A stretch of DNA of 64,000 nucleotides from Alteromonas sp. M12 (GTDB taxonomy: Bacteria; Pseudomonadota; Gammaproteobacteria; Enterobacterales; Alteromonadaceae), in assembly GCF_037478005.1 (NCBI RefSeq), contig NZ_CP144164.1, forward strand, positions 248,001-312,000, written 5' to 3'. Positions 18,509 to 28,103 of this stretch are shown piece after piece (position 1 is the first letter of the stretch; each line of letters opens with the position of its first letter). Below the pieces are notes generated by a model, which saw only the letters and a list, made by a program, of their open reading frames with translations, was not told the origin of the DNA and ran no database searches. Position numbers and translations under genes: made by a program.

Positions 18509-18787
18509 ATGAAAACTTTACTTTTTTCTCGTTATACTTTTATTTGGTTTATTTTAATGGCTGCAACAATTTTTACTTTTGTAATGGGCCACGACTTTGC
18601 AACCATTGATTCGAAATATGCTGGAATCAGCATCTTTGTCATCACCTTTGTTAAAGTGAGATATGTCATCCTTGATTTTATGGAAATTCGTGAAGCTCCC
18701 ATTGTCTTAAGGTTGCTCAATGAAAGCTGGCTAGCCATAACCTGTATATTAATGATTTGGATGTTTTATAAAGGAGACTTGATGTGA
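18509..18787 (+). CDS. Cytochrome oxidase subunit IV-like small membrane protein (NorF-like)
   Basis: A 92-residue protein with three predicted helices and the motif FVKVRYVILDFMEIREAP, typical of prokaryotic cytochrome oxidase subunit IV / NorF proteins. It lies 20 bases after the subunit III-like gene with a GGAG site, so both are expressed together. As with its partner, the catalytic subunits are missing from the window. Confidence 0.8.
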   Translation: MKTLLFSRYTFIWFILMAATIFTFVMGHDFATIDSKYAGISIFVITFVKVRYVILDFMEIREAPIVLRLLNESWLAITCILMIWMFYKGDLM

Positions 18788-18795
18788 CAAGCCAA

Positions 18796-19290
18796 TCAAT
18801 CCTTATTTATATTTTCTAGTTCGGTTTGTTGATAAGAAATATCGCTCGCTTTCACTTCCTGATGGCAATTTCCACAAACCAGTTGCAAGTCCAAAACGGC
18901 ATTGCAACTGGTATGTACCAAAGATAGTTCTTCGGTTTTAGCATCATCCAACCATTTTTCTCCCCATTGGCGTATAGCGATGAATATAGTGTACATATCC
19001 CGGCCGCGTTCAGTGAGTACGTATTCAAAACGTTGAGCATGATTAGAATAAAGTTTTCGGGTAATAACCTTCTGTTCTTCTAGATGTCGTAAACGACGAG
19101 TTAACACGCTACGAGATATATTGAGGTTTTGCTGAAATTCATCAAAACGTTTCACTCTAAAAAATAATTCTTGTAAGACAGCAAATGACCAAGGGTCGCT
19201 AAAAATCTCTAATGTTCGTTTTACAGCAACGGGACGCGGTAATTTTGAGGGGGCTTGATTACTTTCGGTCATATTAGAGTTATTTTCCAT
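18796..19290 (-). CDS. HxlR-family transcriptional regulator
   Basis: A 164-residue winged-helix regulator. The HxlR pattern (LEIFSDPWSFAVLQELFF, RFDEFQQNLNISRSVLTRRL, and YVLTERGRDM) fills residues 25-115. A C-terminal tail carries cysteines (HTSC..., then VCGNCHQEV) that could bind zinc or sense redox. It converges on the oxidase-subunit-like genes and is divergent from the acyl-CoA dehydrogenase gene, with a 617-base gap between. HxlR proteins often respond to aldehydes, quinones or oxidative stress. Confidence 0.88.
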   Translation of the reverse strand: MENNSNMTESNQAPSKLPRPVAVKRTLEIFSDPWSFAVLQELFFRVKRFDEFQQNLNISRSVLTRRLRHLEEQKVITRKLYSNHAQRFEYVLTERGRDMYTIFIAIRQWGEKWLDDAKTEELSLVHTSCNAVLDLQLVCGNCHQEVKASDISYQQTELENINKD

Positions 19291-19743
19291 GAGTAGTGCA
19301 TCGATTAAGTAAATTCAGTTGGTAGCATGTCTACTTTGTATAAATAGTTGTTTTTTGCTTAGGCCTTTTGACAATTACTGCTACCGAGGTTGAACTTTGA
19401 TTTTACGGTAGTTCGTATAAAGAATCTACATTGAACCGACTAAAAACACAGAAGTTGCCGTTGTAGGGGGTTGTTTGATTATCTAAATTTTAATTTAACT
19501 GTAAAGGCTCTTTAAATTTTACGAAATGTAAGATATTCAATTCGAAATTCAGTGAAAATCTAATTAAAAGTAACCTCAACTGTAGTTTTTAAATTGCTCT
19601 GAATGGGCTTACCCCTTCATCTTCAGATTTGATTATCTCTAAAATATGGGAGCAGGTTAGCTATTTGCTGCGTGCTGCAGAATAATTGGATAGGAATGTA
19701 AAAATAAGTAATTCTAAAACCTCACTTTATTAGAATTGAGTTG

Positions 19744-19785
19744 TTGACAAATTATACCCTCAATAATAACATACCGACGGGTCGG
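19744..19785 (+). promoter_or_regulatory. Promoter with CCGAC-GG-GTCGG operator upstream of acyl-CoA dehydrogenase
   Basis: TTGACA (19744-19749) and TAACAT (19767-19772) with a 17-base spacer form a good sigma70 promoter. A palindrome CCGAC-GG-GTCGG (19774-19785) sits directly after the -10 box, where a bound repressor would block initiation. It is one of five related sites in the window. Nothing else was recognised in the 617-base gap. Confidence 0.72.
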
Positions 19786-19907
19786 ATTATATATGTTTGA
19801 GCGCTATTTTAAATTTTCCGATTGACAAGGTGTAGTAAAGGTTAAAGTTTTTAACTTCTTGAGCTACTGCTACTCGTAGAGTGTTTTTTACTTAAAAGGT
19901 TACTTAG

Positions 19908-21044
19908 ATGATTCCACGAACGTTATTTCAGGAGGAGCACGAGTTCTTTCGTGATACAGTCAAAAAGTTTGCAGAAAAAGAAATCATTCCAAACTTAGAG
20001 GCATGGGATGAAGCTGGTGGAGTAGATAGAAAACTCTGGAATACCCTTGGTGAAATGGGGTTTTTATGTACCAACATTAATGAAAATTATAAAGGTGCGG
20101 GTTGTGACCGTTTATTTAGCATGATTCTGTTAGAAGAATTAGCGCCTTTCGGTGGTCTTGGTGTCTCTATTGCAATGCATTCAGATATTGTTGCTCCTTA
20201 TATACAACGTTACGGCAGTGAGTCACTAAAGCAAAAATATCTACCAAAAATGGCTTCTGGAGAATTTATAGGTGCACTTGCAATGACTGAGCCTGGTGCT
20301 GGGTCAGACGTAAAATCGATTCGCACAACGGCGGTAAAACAAGGCGAGCACTACATAATAAATGGCTCAAAAACCTTTATTTCAAACGGTTACGAAAGTG
20401 GCGTTGTGATTGTCGTCGCTAAAACTGATCCAACTTTAGGAGCCAAAGGGGTTAGCTTGTTCGTCATTGACGAGTCTATGCAAGGCTTTGAAAAAGGTAG
20501 CAAACTTAAAAAAATTGGCATGAAAGCCCAGGATACAGCTGAGCTGTTCTTTAATGACATGAAAGTACCGGTTGAAAATTTACTTGGCGAAGAAAACAAA
20601 GGCTTCTTTTACTTAATGGAAGAGCTCGCTTGGGAAAGGCTTCAAATTGCTATCTCGGCTGTTGCTTGTGCAAAAGATGCATATGAACGCACAGTAGAAT
20701 ATACAAAAGAACGAAAAGTATTTGGCCAATCAGTCGCCAGTTTTCAAAATACTAAATTTAAATTAGCAGAAATGAAAAGTGAAATTCAAATTGGCCAAGT
20801 CTTCGTTGACCGCTGCATGGAATTAGTTTTAGATAATAAGCTGACAGCGGACACGGTTTCAATGGCGAAATATTGGTGTTCAGATCTGCAATGTAAGGTT
20901 GTTGATGAATGTGTTCAATTGCACGGTGGATATGGTTATATGCAAGAGTATCCAGTCGCTAGAGCTTGGGTGGATGCCCGTGCTCAACGCATTTATGGTG
21001 GTACTAATGAAATAATGAAGGAGTTAATTTCAAGGAGTATATAG
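19908..21044 (+). CDS. Acyl-CoA dehydrogenase, long-chain/isovaleryl-type active site
   Basis: A 378-residue flavoprotein that introduces the 2,3-double bond into acyl-CoA and passes electrons to ETF. Motifs include AMTEPGAGSDV (127-135), FISNG (157-161) and LHGGYGYMQEYPVAR. The C-terminal segment reads IYGGTNEIMKEL: Gly364 replaces the catalytic Glu of short/medium-chain enzymes. As in long-chain and isovaleryl-CoA dehydrogenases, the base is then probably Glu243 in MEELAWERL. That active-site form accepts long or branched acyl chains, in line with the methylacyl-CoA racemase. It is alone under an operator-bearing promoter. ETF and ETF-QO are encoded at 43.8-47.2 kb. Confidence 0.93.
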   Translation: MIPRTLFQEEHEFFRDTVKKFAEKEIIPNLEAWDEAGGVDRKLWNTLGEMGFLCTNINENYKGAGCDRLFSMILLEELAPFGGLGVSIAMHSDIVAPYIQRYGSESLKQKYLPKMASGEFIGALAMTEPGAGSDVKSIRTTAVKQGEHYIINGSKTFISNGYESGVVIVVAKTDPTLGAKGVSLFVIDESMQGFEKGSKLKKIGMKAQDTAELFFNDMKVPVENLLGEENKGFFYLMEELAWERLQIAISAVACAKDAYERTVEYTKERKVFGQSVASFQNTKFKLAEMKSEIQIGQVFVDRCMELVLDNKLTADTVSMAKYWCSDLQCKVVDECVQLHGGYGYMQEYPVARAWVDARAQRIYGGTNEIMKELISRSI

Positions 21045-22091
21045 CCCTTGCAGTACTAGGAAGCAAAAGTTTTGTTTGCTTCATTAAGAATTGACTAATT
21101 CATGATAAAGCTTGACGGATTAGAAGTAATAGCCAGCGGAAAAATAGAATGAGCGCGATATGCGCTCACTCGCAAATATAAATAACGGCCATCTACACCC
21201 GAGTTGACTATCACTATTGCTTTAACATCAACGACATTTAAGCCTTTTCGAAACAGAATTGTCGCTCGTAACTTGTGAATACCTTAAATTTTACTTCTTT
21301 TCAAATTAAAGCCAGATGCGTTTGGTTTACTATCGCTATGCTTTAATTCAATTCTGCTATCTAATTTTCCTTCCAAACTGCAAGCTCTTAATTTAAGAGC
21401 ATGCAAAGCGATACTCGTACCTTTTCAGTCTATTTACTTAGTTTGTCTTTAAATGCAATTTTTCTTGATTAACAGCTTTACAGACAAAGTATAAAGCAAT
21501 TAATAGTTATAAAAAGAAGTCGATTGCTGATAACCAGAAACCGATTAACCCATTCCATGCAAATCCCCCTTCTTGGAAAAAGAAAATAGCTGACCTGTGA
21601 GAAACATAGTTAAAACCCCATTATGTTCTTCTAATATACTGATGTAATGAGGTATCACGGTGGTGTACATTTTGTAAAATACAATCGATAACATCGTAAT
21701 TATAATAGCTAAACGGATACTGGTATGATTTTCAATAAACATAGCCATTAATTGCTCAACACATTTTGCAGGCGAGGGAGAGGGGAATGCTCAGGCATAA
21801 AAATTAACGCAGGCGAAAGCATTACTAAGAATATAATCATATTCTTATTGTTAAGTGCGATTAGAGGGTTTCCAGAAACAGTCATCGTTGTAGTAATTAT
21901 TATCTAATATTAACAATGGATATTTAATATGGACAATTTGTTTAAAAGTAAGGCGATGTGTAAATGTATTTTAAAGTTACTGTTTAACGACGCAATGGAC
22001 CGTGATATCACTTCATATCTTAAAAATTAAAATTCAGTAAACCTTACGTCGATTTATTCAGTGCCTCTATGTTCCGGATTGAGATGCGTAT
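21045..22091. other. 1.05-kb intergenic region with a possible gene remnant
   Basis: No intact gene was recognised between the acyl-CoA dehydrogenase and the carboxyltransferase. A 67-residue minus-strand frame at 21545-21748 starts MAMFIENHTSIRLAIIITMLS and looks like a first transmembrane helix. Just beyond its stop another frame gives a hydrophobic stretch (FLVISNRLLFITINCFIL). This could be the start of a decayed transporter gene, perhaps of the major facilitator superfamily, but the evidence is thin. Confidence 0.35.
21060..21082 (+). terminator. Hairpin after acyl-CoA dehydrogenase gene
   Basis: GAAGCAAA and TTTGCTTC form an 8-bp stem with a 7-base loop, 15 bases after the stop. The T-run is poor. 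A second hairpin (TGAGCGC-gatat-GCGCTCA, 21150-21168) lies further on. Confidence 0.5.
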
Positions 22092-23648
22092 TCATATTGG
22101 GGATACTGGTCTTGTTTTGGGGGTATTAGTTGTTTGCCTGCGTCTCACTGGTGCAGATTTTAATGCATGCACTAAATACTTGCGAGTTTGCTCTGGAAGA
22201 ATGACGTCGTCAATTCCAAATCCCTCAGCAGCCCTTATAGGTCCAAGTTTTTCACGAGTCTGCTCCACTATTTTTTGTTTTTCTTGTTGCGGATCTTCCG
22301 CAGACATTATCTGTTTTTTAAAAGCTACATCGACTGCGGTTTCTACGTTCATAGCCGCAAATTCAGCTGTAGGCCAGGCCAGGGTCAATTCGGCATTAAA
22401 GCTTCTTCCGCCATTCATTGCCATGTAAGCTCCTCCATAGGCTTTACGCAACACCACGTTGTATGTGGGCACAGTAGTAAGGGCTATTTCATAAATTAAT
22501 CGCGCGCTTTTTCGGGCTAATTTGCTGCGTTCAACTTCACTACCTACGAGAAAGCCTGGTAGGTCAAGCAGAAAAAGTAAAGCAATACCAAAGCTGTCAC
22601 ACAGGTTAATGAAGTGAGCCGCTTTTTCACAGGCTGGCGAATCTAAAGAACCTGCCAAAAAATTGGGTTGATTCGCTACGATACCGACACTTCGACCGCC
22701 TATTTTAACTAAACAACACACTATGTTTTTGGCATAATCTGCTTTTATTTCCAGCATTGAATCTGCATCAATAATCCCTTTAATTACTTTTTTCACATCG
22801 TAGGCATAACGCATATCTGCCGGAATAATCTCTGGTAATTTAGCCGCAAATATTGGATCCGGTGCTTTAACCTCTGAAACGGGGGGAGCTAATGAAGAGT
22901 TCGCTGGAAAATAAGAAAGATATTGTTTGATTATTGAACTGGCTTCATCCTCACTGTTGACAATATAATCTGCAATTCCATTTTTTTTAGCTTGCGTATC
23001 GCTACCACCAAGTTCTTCGGCATCAATATTTTCACCTATTGCTTTTTTGACTAGTTGCGGTGGGGCTATGCCCATGTATGACATGCCTTTTACTACCACA
23101 ACAAAATCACACATGGATGCAATTAATGTCATTGCTGCAAAACTTTGACCAAGCACAGCTACGGGGGTTGGCACCCAGCCTGAGAGTTGCGCTTGAAGCG
23201 CCAGTGAATCAAAACCAGGTGAAAATAATCGACTGTCTAAGCCTTCAGATATTCGATGCCCAACTCCCTCTAATAATTGCACCATTGGTACACCTGAATC
23301 AATGGCTCGCATATAGCTGCGACGCATTTTTTCAAGGCCAATATCGCCATTACTTCCGCCGTTAATAGTGAAATCCGCGACGGCAATAATCACCCTCTTA
23401 TGTTCAATGTCTGCCCAACCTGTAACCAGTGCATCACCAAAACTTGGCGCAGAATCATTATTGTCAGAGGGTAGCGCAAGACCACCAAATTCCAGAAATG
23501 TGTCCTTATCACAGATAAGTTCAACTCTTTCTCTTGCGGTCAGTTTGCCGCGAGAATGTTGATATTCAACCGCTCTTTTTCTTGCTTCGTCTTGAATGTT
23601 TGAGTGGCTGTTGATGACCGCCTTTCTCAAAGACTGTTGTTTGTCCAT
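22092..23648 (-). CDS. Acyl-CoA carboxylase carboxyltransferase (beta) subunit, orphan
   Basis: A 518-residue biotin-dependent carboxyltransferase of the propionyl-/methylcrotonyl-/geranyl-CoA carboxylase beta type. The N-half has ARERVELICD and INGGSNGDIGLEKMRR; the C-half has VLRKAYGGAYMAMNGG and AWPTAEFAAMNVETAVDVAF and ends with GIDDVILPEQTRKYL. It would transfer CO2 from biotin to an acyl-CoA or, alone, act as a decarboxylase. The partner subunit with biotin carboxylase and biotin carrier domains is missing from the window. It follows the ligase gene by 23 bases on the minus strand. Likely roles are propionyl-CoA removal or activation of a methyl-branched enoyl-CoA. Confidence 0.87.
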   Translation of the reverse strand: MDKQQSLRKAVINSHSNIQDEARKRAVEYQHSRGKLTARERVELICDKDTFLEFGGLALPSDNNDSAPSFGDALVTGWADIEHKRVIIAVADFTINGGSNGDIGLEKMRRSYMRAIDSGVPMVQLLEGVGHRISEGLDSRLFSPGFDSLALQAQLSGWVPTPVAVLGQSFAAMTLIASMCDFVVVVKGMSYMGIAPPQLVKKAIGENIDAEELGGSDTQAKKNGIADYIVNSEDEASSIIKQYLSYFPANSSLAPPVSEVKAPDPIFAAKLPEIIPADMRYAYDVKKVIKGIIDADSMLEIKADYAKNIVCCLVKIGGRSVGIVANQPNFLAGSLDSPACEKAAHFINLCDSFGIALLFLLDLPGFLVGSEVERSKLARKSARLIYEIALTTVPTYNVVLRKAYGGAYMAMNGGRSFNAELTLAWPTAEFAAMNVETAVDVAFKKQIMSAEDPQQEKQKIVEQTREKLGPIRAAEGFGIDDVILPEQTRKYLVHALKSAPVRRRQTTNTPKTRPVSPI

Positions 23649-23671
23649 GATCTTTCCTAATTAAAATTGCG

Positions 23672-25219
23672 CTAGCGCGAGGCAAGTGCTGATGATTTTC
23701 GTAATTCAGTTTTCATTATTTTGCCAGCAGCAGATAGCGGTAATTCGGTTAAAAACTCGATGCTACGAGGACATTTGTAGTCTGAAATTAAGGTTTTACA
23801 GTGTTTAATGAGTTGTTCAGCGGTGGAATTACTCTCTGGCGTAAGTACAACTGCTGCATGGATTGCTTCTCCCCACTTTTCATGAGGTATCCCAATAACT
23901 GCGCACTGAGCGACTTCAGGGTGCTGTGCAAGTGCATTTTCAACTTCACTTGAATATACGTTTTCACCACCAGTTACTATCATGTCTTTTATTCGATCAA
24001 CAATAAAAATAAAGCCGTCTTCATCCATATAGGCTGCATCTTCAGTATGCATCCAACCGTTTCTTAGTGCGCTTGCTGATTGCTTAGAATCCTGCCAATA
24101 GCCTTGCATTACAGTAGGTCCTTTTGCAACTACCTCCCCGATGGTATTCTTTGCAACTTCTTGATCATTTTCATCGACAATCTTTATTTCTACCAATGCA
24201 GTTGCTCTGCCAGCTGCTTTTAGCTTGTTGAGGGTGAGTCCCTCAATCGTATGATAGTATGCTGGAAGCATAGTAAGTAAGCCCGTCTCACTCATGCCAT
24301 AGCCTTGGATAAAGTCACAGTTAGAGAATTTGCTTATCGCCAATTCAAGGGCTTTTTTAGTGATAGGAGCACCACCATAAAAAATGGTTTGTAAATGACT
24401 AAGATCAAATTCATCTATATCTTGATAGTTGACTAACATATGAATCATAGAAGGCACCATTAATACGTCAGTCACCTTTTCTTCTACAATGGTTGCAAGT
24501 GTTTGTGCTGGAATAAAATTTGGTAAAATCACATGAGTGCCACCGTTTAGCATATGATTAAACATCATTTGAATATCAGCCATATGAAACATAGGTGCGA
24601 CATGTAAATAACGGTCGCCTTGAGTACCGCAGTCTATCGCTTGCTGTCCAATTGCCATTGAAACCAGATTACGGTGGGAAAGCATCACACCTTTGGGTTT
24701 ACCTGTAGTGCCACCGGTATAAAGAATCATTGCAAGGTCTTCATTGCTTCTTTCTGCGTCTTCAACTGGGGAATGTTGATTAATTAATGTCTCATAATGT
24801 AAATATTCATCGGACTCTATTGTGTGGGTATCACAAATTATAGTTTGAATTGAATCGCAAGCTTCTTTTAGCGGGCCTGCCAAGTGCACAAACTGATGGT
24901 CAAGGACCAGGATTTTGGTAGCGGAATTATTTAGAGCATAAATGAAATCATGTAGAGTCCATCGGGTGTTGAGGGGGCTAACAACGCCCCCAGCCCAAAA
25001 CGTACCCAACATTATTTCCATATAACTGGCTGAATTTAACGCTATGATACTTACCCTATCACCCTGTTTTAGTCCACGACTTTGCAATGCCATTGAGAAG
25101 CGCGAGACTCGTTCTAAAAGGGTCCTGAAGTCTTGTTGTTTAGAACCAAAAATAGTTGCAACTTTCGAAGGTGTTTGACGAGCGGACTTTCTTAAACCTT
25201 GTGTAATGTACATCGACAT
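23672..25219 (-). CDS. Acyl-CoA ligase, AMP-binding family (second of three)
   Basis: A 515-residue adenylate-forming ligase. The P-loop is YTGGTTGKPKG near residue 170, A5 is GYGMSE, the hinge is DRIKDMIVTGGENVYSSEVE and the catalytic lysine motif LPLSAAGKIMKTELR is canonical, unlike the ligase at 4.0 kb. It is most like fatty-acyl- and aryl-CoA synthetases. It lies between the third TonB receptor (102-base gap upstream) and the carboxyltransferase, on the same strand and probably the same transcript, so uptake, activation and carboxylation appear linked. A second in-frame ATG lies two codons downstream. Confidence 0.93.
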   Translation of the reverse strand: MSMYITQGLRKSARQTPSKVATIFGSKQQDFRTLLERVSRFSMALQSRGLKQGDRVSIIALNSASYMEIMLGTFWAGGVVSPLNTRWTLHDFIYALNNSATKILVLDHQFVHLAGPLKEACDSIQTIICDTHTIESDEYLHYETLINQHSPVEDAERSNEDLAMILYTGGTTGKPKGVMLSHRNLVSMAIGQQAIDCGTQGDRYLHVAPMFHMADIQMMFNHMLNGGTHVILPNFIPAQTLATIVEEKVTDVLMVPSMIHMLVNYQDIDEFDLSHLQTIFYGGAPITKKALELAISKFSNCDFIQGYGMSETGLLTMLPAYYHTIEGLTLNKLKAAGRATALVEIKIVDENDQEVAKNTIGEVVAKGPTVMQGYWQDSKQSASALRNGWMHTEDAAYMDEDGFIFIVDRIKDMIVTGGENVYSSEVENALAQHPEVAQCAVIGIPHEKWGEAIHAAVVLTPESNSTAEQLIKHCKTLISDYKCPRSIEFLTELPLSAAGKIMKTELRKSSALASR

Positions 25220-25321
25220 GTTCTCTCTCGTGCTATGTTAATTCGACGATGAATTCAATATTGCAAAAAAGCCGAGGCCGACAGTGTTTTTAAAGCAAAC
25301 ATTGCCAGCCAATATGACCAA

Positions 25322-27658
25322 CTAATAAAAATTATATTCGACTCTTATTCCAAAAGTTGCGGGTTTTGCAGCGAAACGAACTTCTACGTCTTGCGAGGCA
25401 AAATTATTGGTCCAATAGTATTCATCAGTAACGTTACGACCATATAAGGTTGCATTCCAAATACCGTCGTCTGAAGCTAGTCCAACTCGCAGATCTAAAA
25501 CGGTGAAAGCATCAATTCTTCCGGAATCGGGTTCACCTAAACTTGAGTTGGTTTTGCTATTGTGAATCAGTGATCCGCCAACAAATGCTTCAATATCAGA
25601 GGTCGCAGAAAAACGATACTCAGCATCAGCATTCGCTTGAAATTTTGGGGTAAAAGGAATAATTGAACCTGAAAGATCTTCTTCTATTCCTGCATTGTTC
25701 AAGCCGACGTATTGATCAACATCTGAGTCTAATATGGTTGCTGTAAAGCTGGTGGTCAACCCTGAAAGTGGTATGGCTCTAAATTGTACTTCTGCTCCTT
25801 GTACATGGGCTTCTGGAACATTTACTAACTTTTCAAGTACGCCAAACGGAGCCGCAAGAATATTTCCTCGCACCTGCTTGTCACTGTAGTCGTAATAAAA
25901 TACTGCACTGTTTAATTGTATAGGAGCAGAGTCTGAAGACCATTTGAAACCAGCTTCGTATGCAAGAACGTCTTCTTGCGTTGTTGGATCTAGTTGAATG
26001 GATAAAGGTGCCGACAGCACTGGAAAACTTCCAGATTTGTAACCTTGGGATGCGGTGGCGTACAAAAGGGTGTTGCGGTTAAGTTTGTAATTTAGCCCTA
26101 AACGCCACGATATATTATCTTCAGCCAATGTTTTTTGTACTAATTCTGGAGCAAAGCTGTTGTCAGGATTAAGGGTTACACAATCGCCTGGTGTTATAGC
26201 AAATGGATTGGTGAAACCACTAGAAACTAGGGATTGTAGAGCCGTAATAGACTCATCCCCAGTAGTACAGCCTTCGAAATCTTTGGTACTGTCAGTAAAC
26301 CTAATTCCTGTACTTAAAGTTAGCTGGTCGGAAAGCAAATAATCAATATTACCAAACACCGCGTACTCTTCGATTTCGTGATTTCCTTTTTGAACAGCGG
26401 ATGCCCAATTTTTACCAACAATAGCATTGGTTACTACTGCTGTATTAGTGGCATCTCCTATGCCTATTACCGTAGAGTTTGACGTTGAAGCACTCATATA
26501 ATTTGCGCCTACCACCCATTGCATATTGTCAGTTTCACCGCTGAGTCTAAACTCTTGGGTTACATCCTCTATTTCACCTGTATTTGATGTAATATCGATC
26601 AAATCAAGATCAGTACCATCTCTATCTAAACTGAAACTTTGCGAATAGTCATCATAGGAAGTTATGGATGTGAAAATCATAGTATTGGATAGCGTTATAT
26701 CTGCACGTAGAGACATTTGGTAAGCGTTATCGTCATGGGTATTGGCGTTTTGGTTCCCCCAGTTTGTTGCCCGAGCATCATCAGGTGCAACTGGAAGGGC
26801 GCTAATTAATTGGGCGCGATCATATTTTTCCTGTTCAATTGCATCGCCGCCATCAGTGCCGGGGTTTTGGATACGTTCGCCGCGAAATTGAGGAAGTATT
26901 GAATCGGACTTGTCTTGCCAGCCATTAAAATTAAACTGCAAGGTTACATCTTCAGAAATACTCCAATCTAGCAATAATCTAGCAGCAGTGAAATCTCGTT
27001 CTCCATGGGTTTCTGAACGAGTGTAGTTTTCCTGCCAATCCCCCCCTTGAGAAGTGCGCATTGCCAATCGAGCATTGAGTTTGTCGCTTAGCGGTCCTGA
27101 TACAAAACCCTCTAAATGAGTTTCATTGAATGAGCCGTAACTACCCTTTATTCCACCCTCGAATTGATCTGTGGGCTTCGCAGCAATGTAATTTACCGCC
27201 CCACCTGTCGAATTTTGCCCAAACAGAATACCTTGTGGACCTTTAAGAACTTCGACTCTTTCTATATCCATGGTAATGCCTCTTGTCATTTCCATAAATG
27301 GACTGGCAACCTGATCTACATAGACACTGACAGCAGGACTCGAGCCTAGTGTAAAACCATTGAACCCGATCCCTCTTATCGTAATGGTCGGTGTTCCCAT
27401 TAAACTCTGAGATGTTGTCATCCCAGGCGTTATTTTGGCCAAGTCTCCCACATCGTTAATGCCAGCACTGGCTATTTCTTCAGCATTGACCGCAGTAATA
27501 GACATTCCTACGTCATTGATTGACTGAGAGCGTTTCTGAGCGGTAACAGTGATCTGCTCTAAACCTTTGTCGTTTTCGTTGACTTGACTTATTGCAGGTA
27601 AAGATATGGCTAGAATACTCAATGCAGTAACAAGGGTCTTTGTATGTATCGTGGTCAT
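25322..27658 (-). CDS. TonB-dependent outer-membrane receptor (third of three)
   Basis: A 778-residue receptor with a signal peptide (cleavage near PAISQ), TonB box (EQITVTAQKRSQS), plug motif VEVLKGPQGILFGQNSTGG and a final barrel strand ending VEYNFY. It heads a minus-strand group with an acyl-CoA ligase and a carboxyltransferase. The 445-base gap upstream, shared with a divergent TetR gene, has a CCGAC-TT-GTCGG operator about 125 bases before the start, so this receptor probably belongs to the same regulon as the beta-oxidation genes at 34.8-47 kb. Confidence 0.93.
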   Translation of the reverse strand: MTTIHTKTLVTALSILAISLPAISQVNENDKGLEQITVTAQKRSQSINDVGMSITAVNAEEIASAGINDVGDLAKITPGMTTSQSLMGTPTITIRGIGFNGFTLGSSPAVSVYVDQVASPFMEMTRGITMDIERVEVLKGPQGILFGQNSTGGAVNYIAAKPTDQFEGGIKGSYGSFNETHLEGFVSGPLSDKLNARLAMRTSQGGDWQENYTRSETHGERDFTAARLLLDWSISEDVTLQFNFNGWQDKSDSILPQFRGERIQNPGTDGGDAIEQEKYDRAQLISALPVAPDDARATNWGNQNANTHDDNAYQMSLRADITLSNTMIFTSITSYDDYSQSFSLDRDGTDLDLIDITSNTGEIEDVTQEFRLSGETDNMQWVVGANYMSASTSNSTVIGIGDATNTAVVTNAIVGKNWASAVQKGNHEIEEYAVFGNIDYLLSDQLTLSTGIRFTDSTKDFEGCTTGDESITALQSLVSSGFTNPFAITPGDCVTLNPDNSFAPELVQKTLAEDNISWRLGLNYKLNRNTLLYATASQGYKSGSFPVLSAPLSIQLDPTTQEDVLAYEAGFKWSSDSAPIQLNSAVFYYDYSDKQVRGNILAAPFGVLEKLVNVPEAHVQGAEVQFRAIPLSGLTTSFTATILDSDVDQYVGLNNAGIEEDLSGSIIPFTPKFQANADAEYRFSATSDIEAFVGGSLIHNSKTNSSLGEPDSGRIDAFTVLDLRVGLASDDGIWNATLYGRNVTDEYYWTNNFASQDVEVRFAAKPATFGIRVEYNFY

Positions 27659-27783
27659 ATTACGGTATGTCCTTGTAGATAATATTTAGTTTACGTAACA
27701 CTTTTTAAGACCACTTAAATAAGGTTAACTCCCAATGCCGACTACAAGATTGAGACTCAAAAAAGTGGTTGAGTTTAAATTCG

Positions 27784-27797
27784 ACCGACTTGTCGGT
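27784..27797 (-). promoter_or_regulatory. CCGAC-N2-GTCGG operator upstream of third TonB receptor
   Basis: ACCGAC-TT-GTCGGT is a perfect palindrome outside its two central bases. It lies in the 445-base gap between the divergent TonB receptor and TetR genes. It matches the operators at 19.77, 34.74, 35.39 and 42.39 kb. The rest of the gap is AT-rich without other recognised features. Confidence 0.7.
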
Positions 27798-28103
27798 ATG
27801 CGTTAACTTTTAACAAAGCATTTAAATTATTGCAACAAAAAAACTTTGTTTAACTGGCCTTTTATGGCTGAAAATGTAGTTGTTTAACCTTTTAATGTCA
27901 TATAAATCAATTATTTAAGATTATTGTTAAAGTGCTCTAATTATTCGGCTTAGGCTTGGGTTAGACAAAAAGAGAGTTAATTACGCATCTCTCATCCGAT
28001 TTTCATTTCATTTTATTTACACCAAATAGTTGACTCGTTAACAAAAAATATATAAAGTTTAGTTAAATTAACAGTGGTAATTAAATAAAGACTTAGAGGT
28101 TTT

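Noticed and set aside
17889..18787. A nitric oxide reductase or cytochrome oxidase operon
   Set aside because: No catalytic subunit I, subunit II or norBC gene lies in the window; only subunit III/IV-like genes are present.
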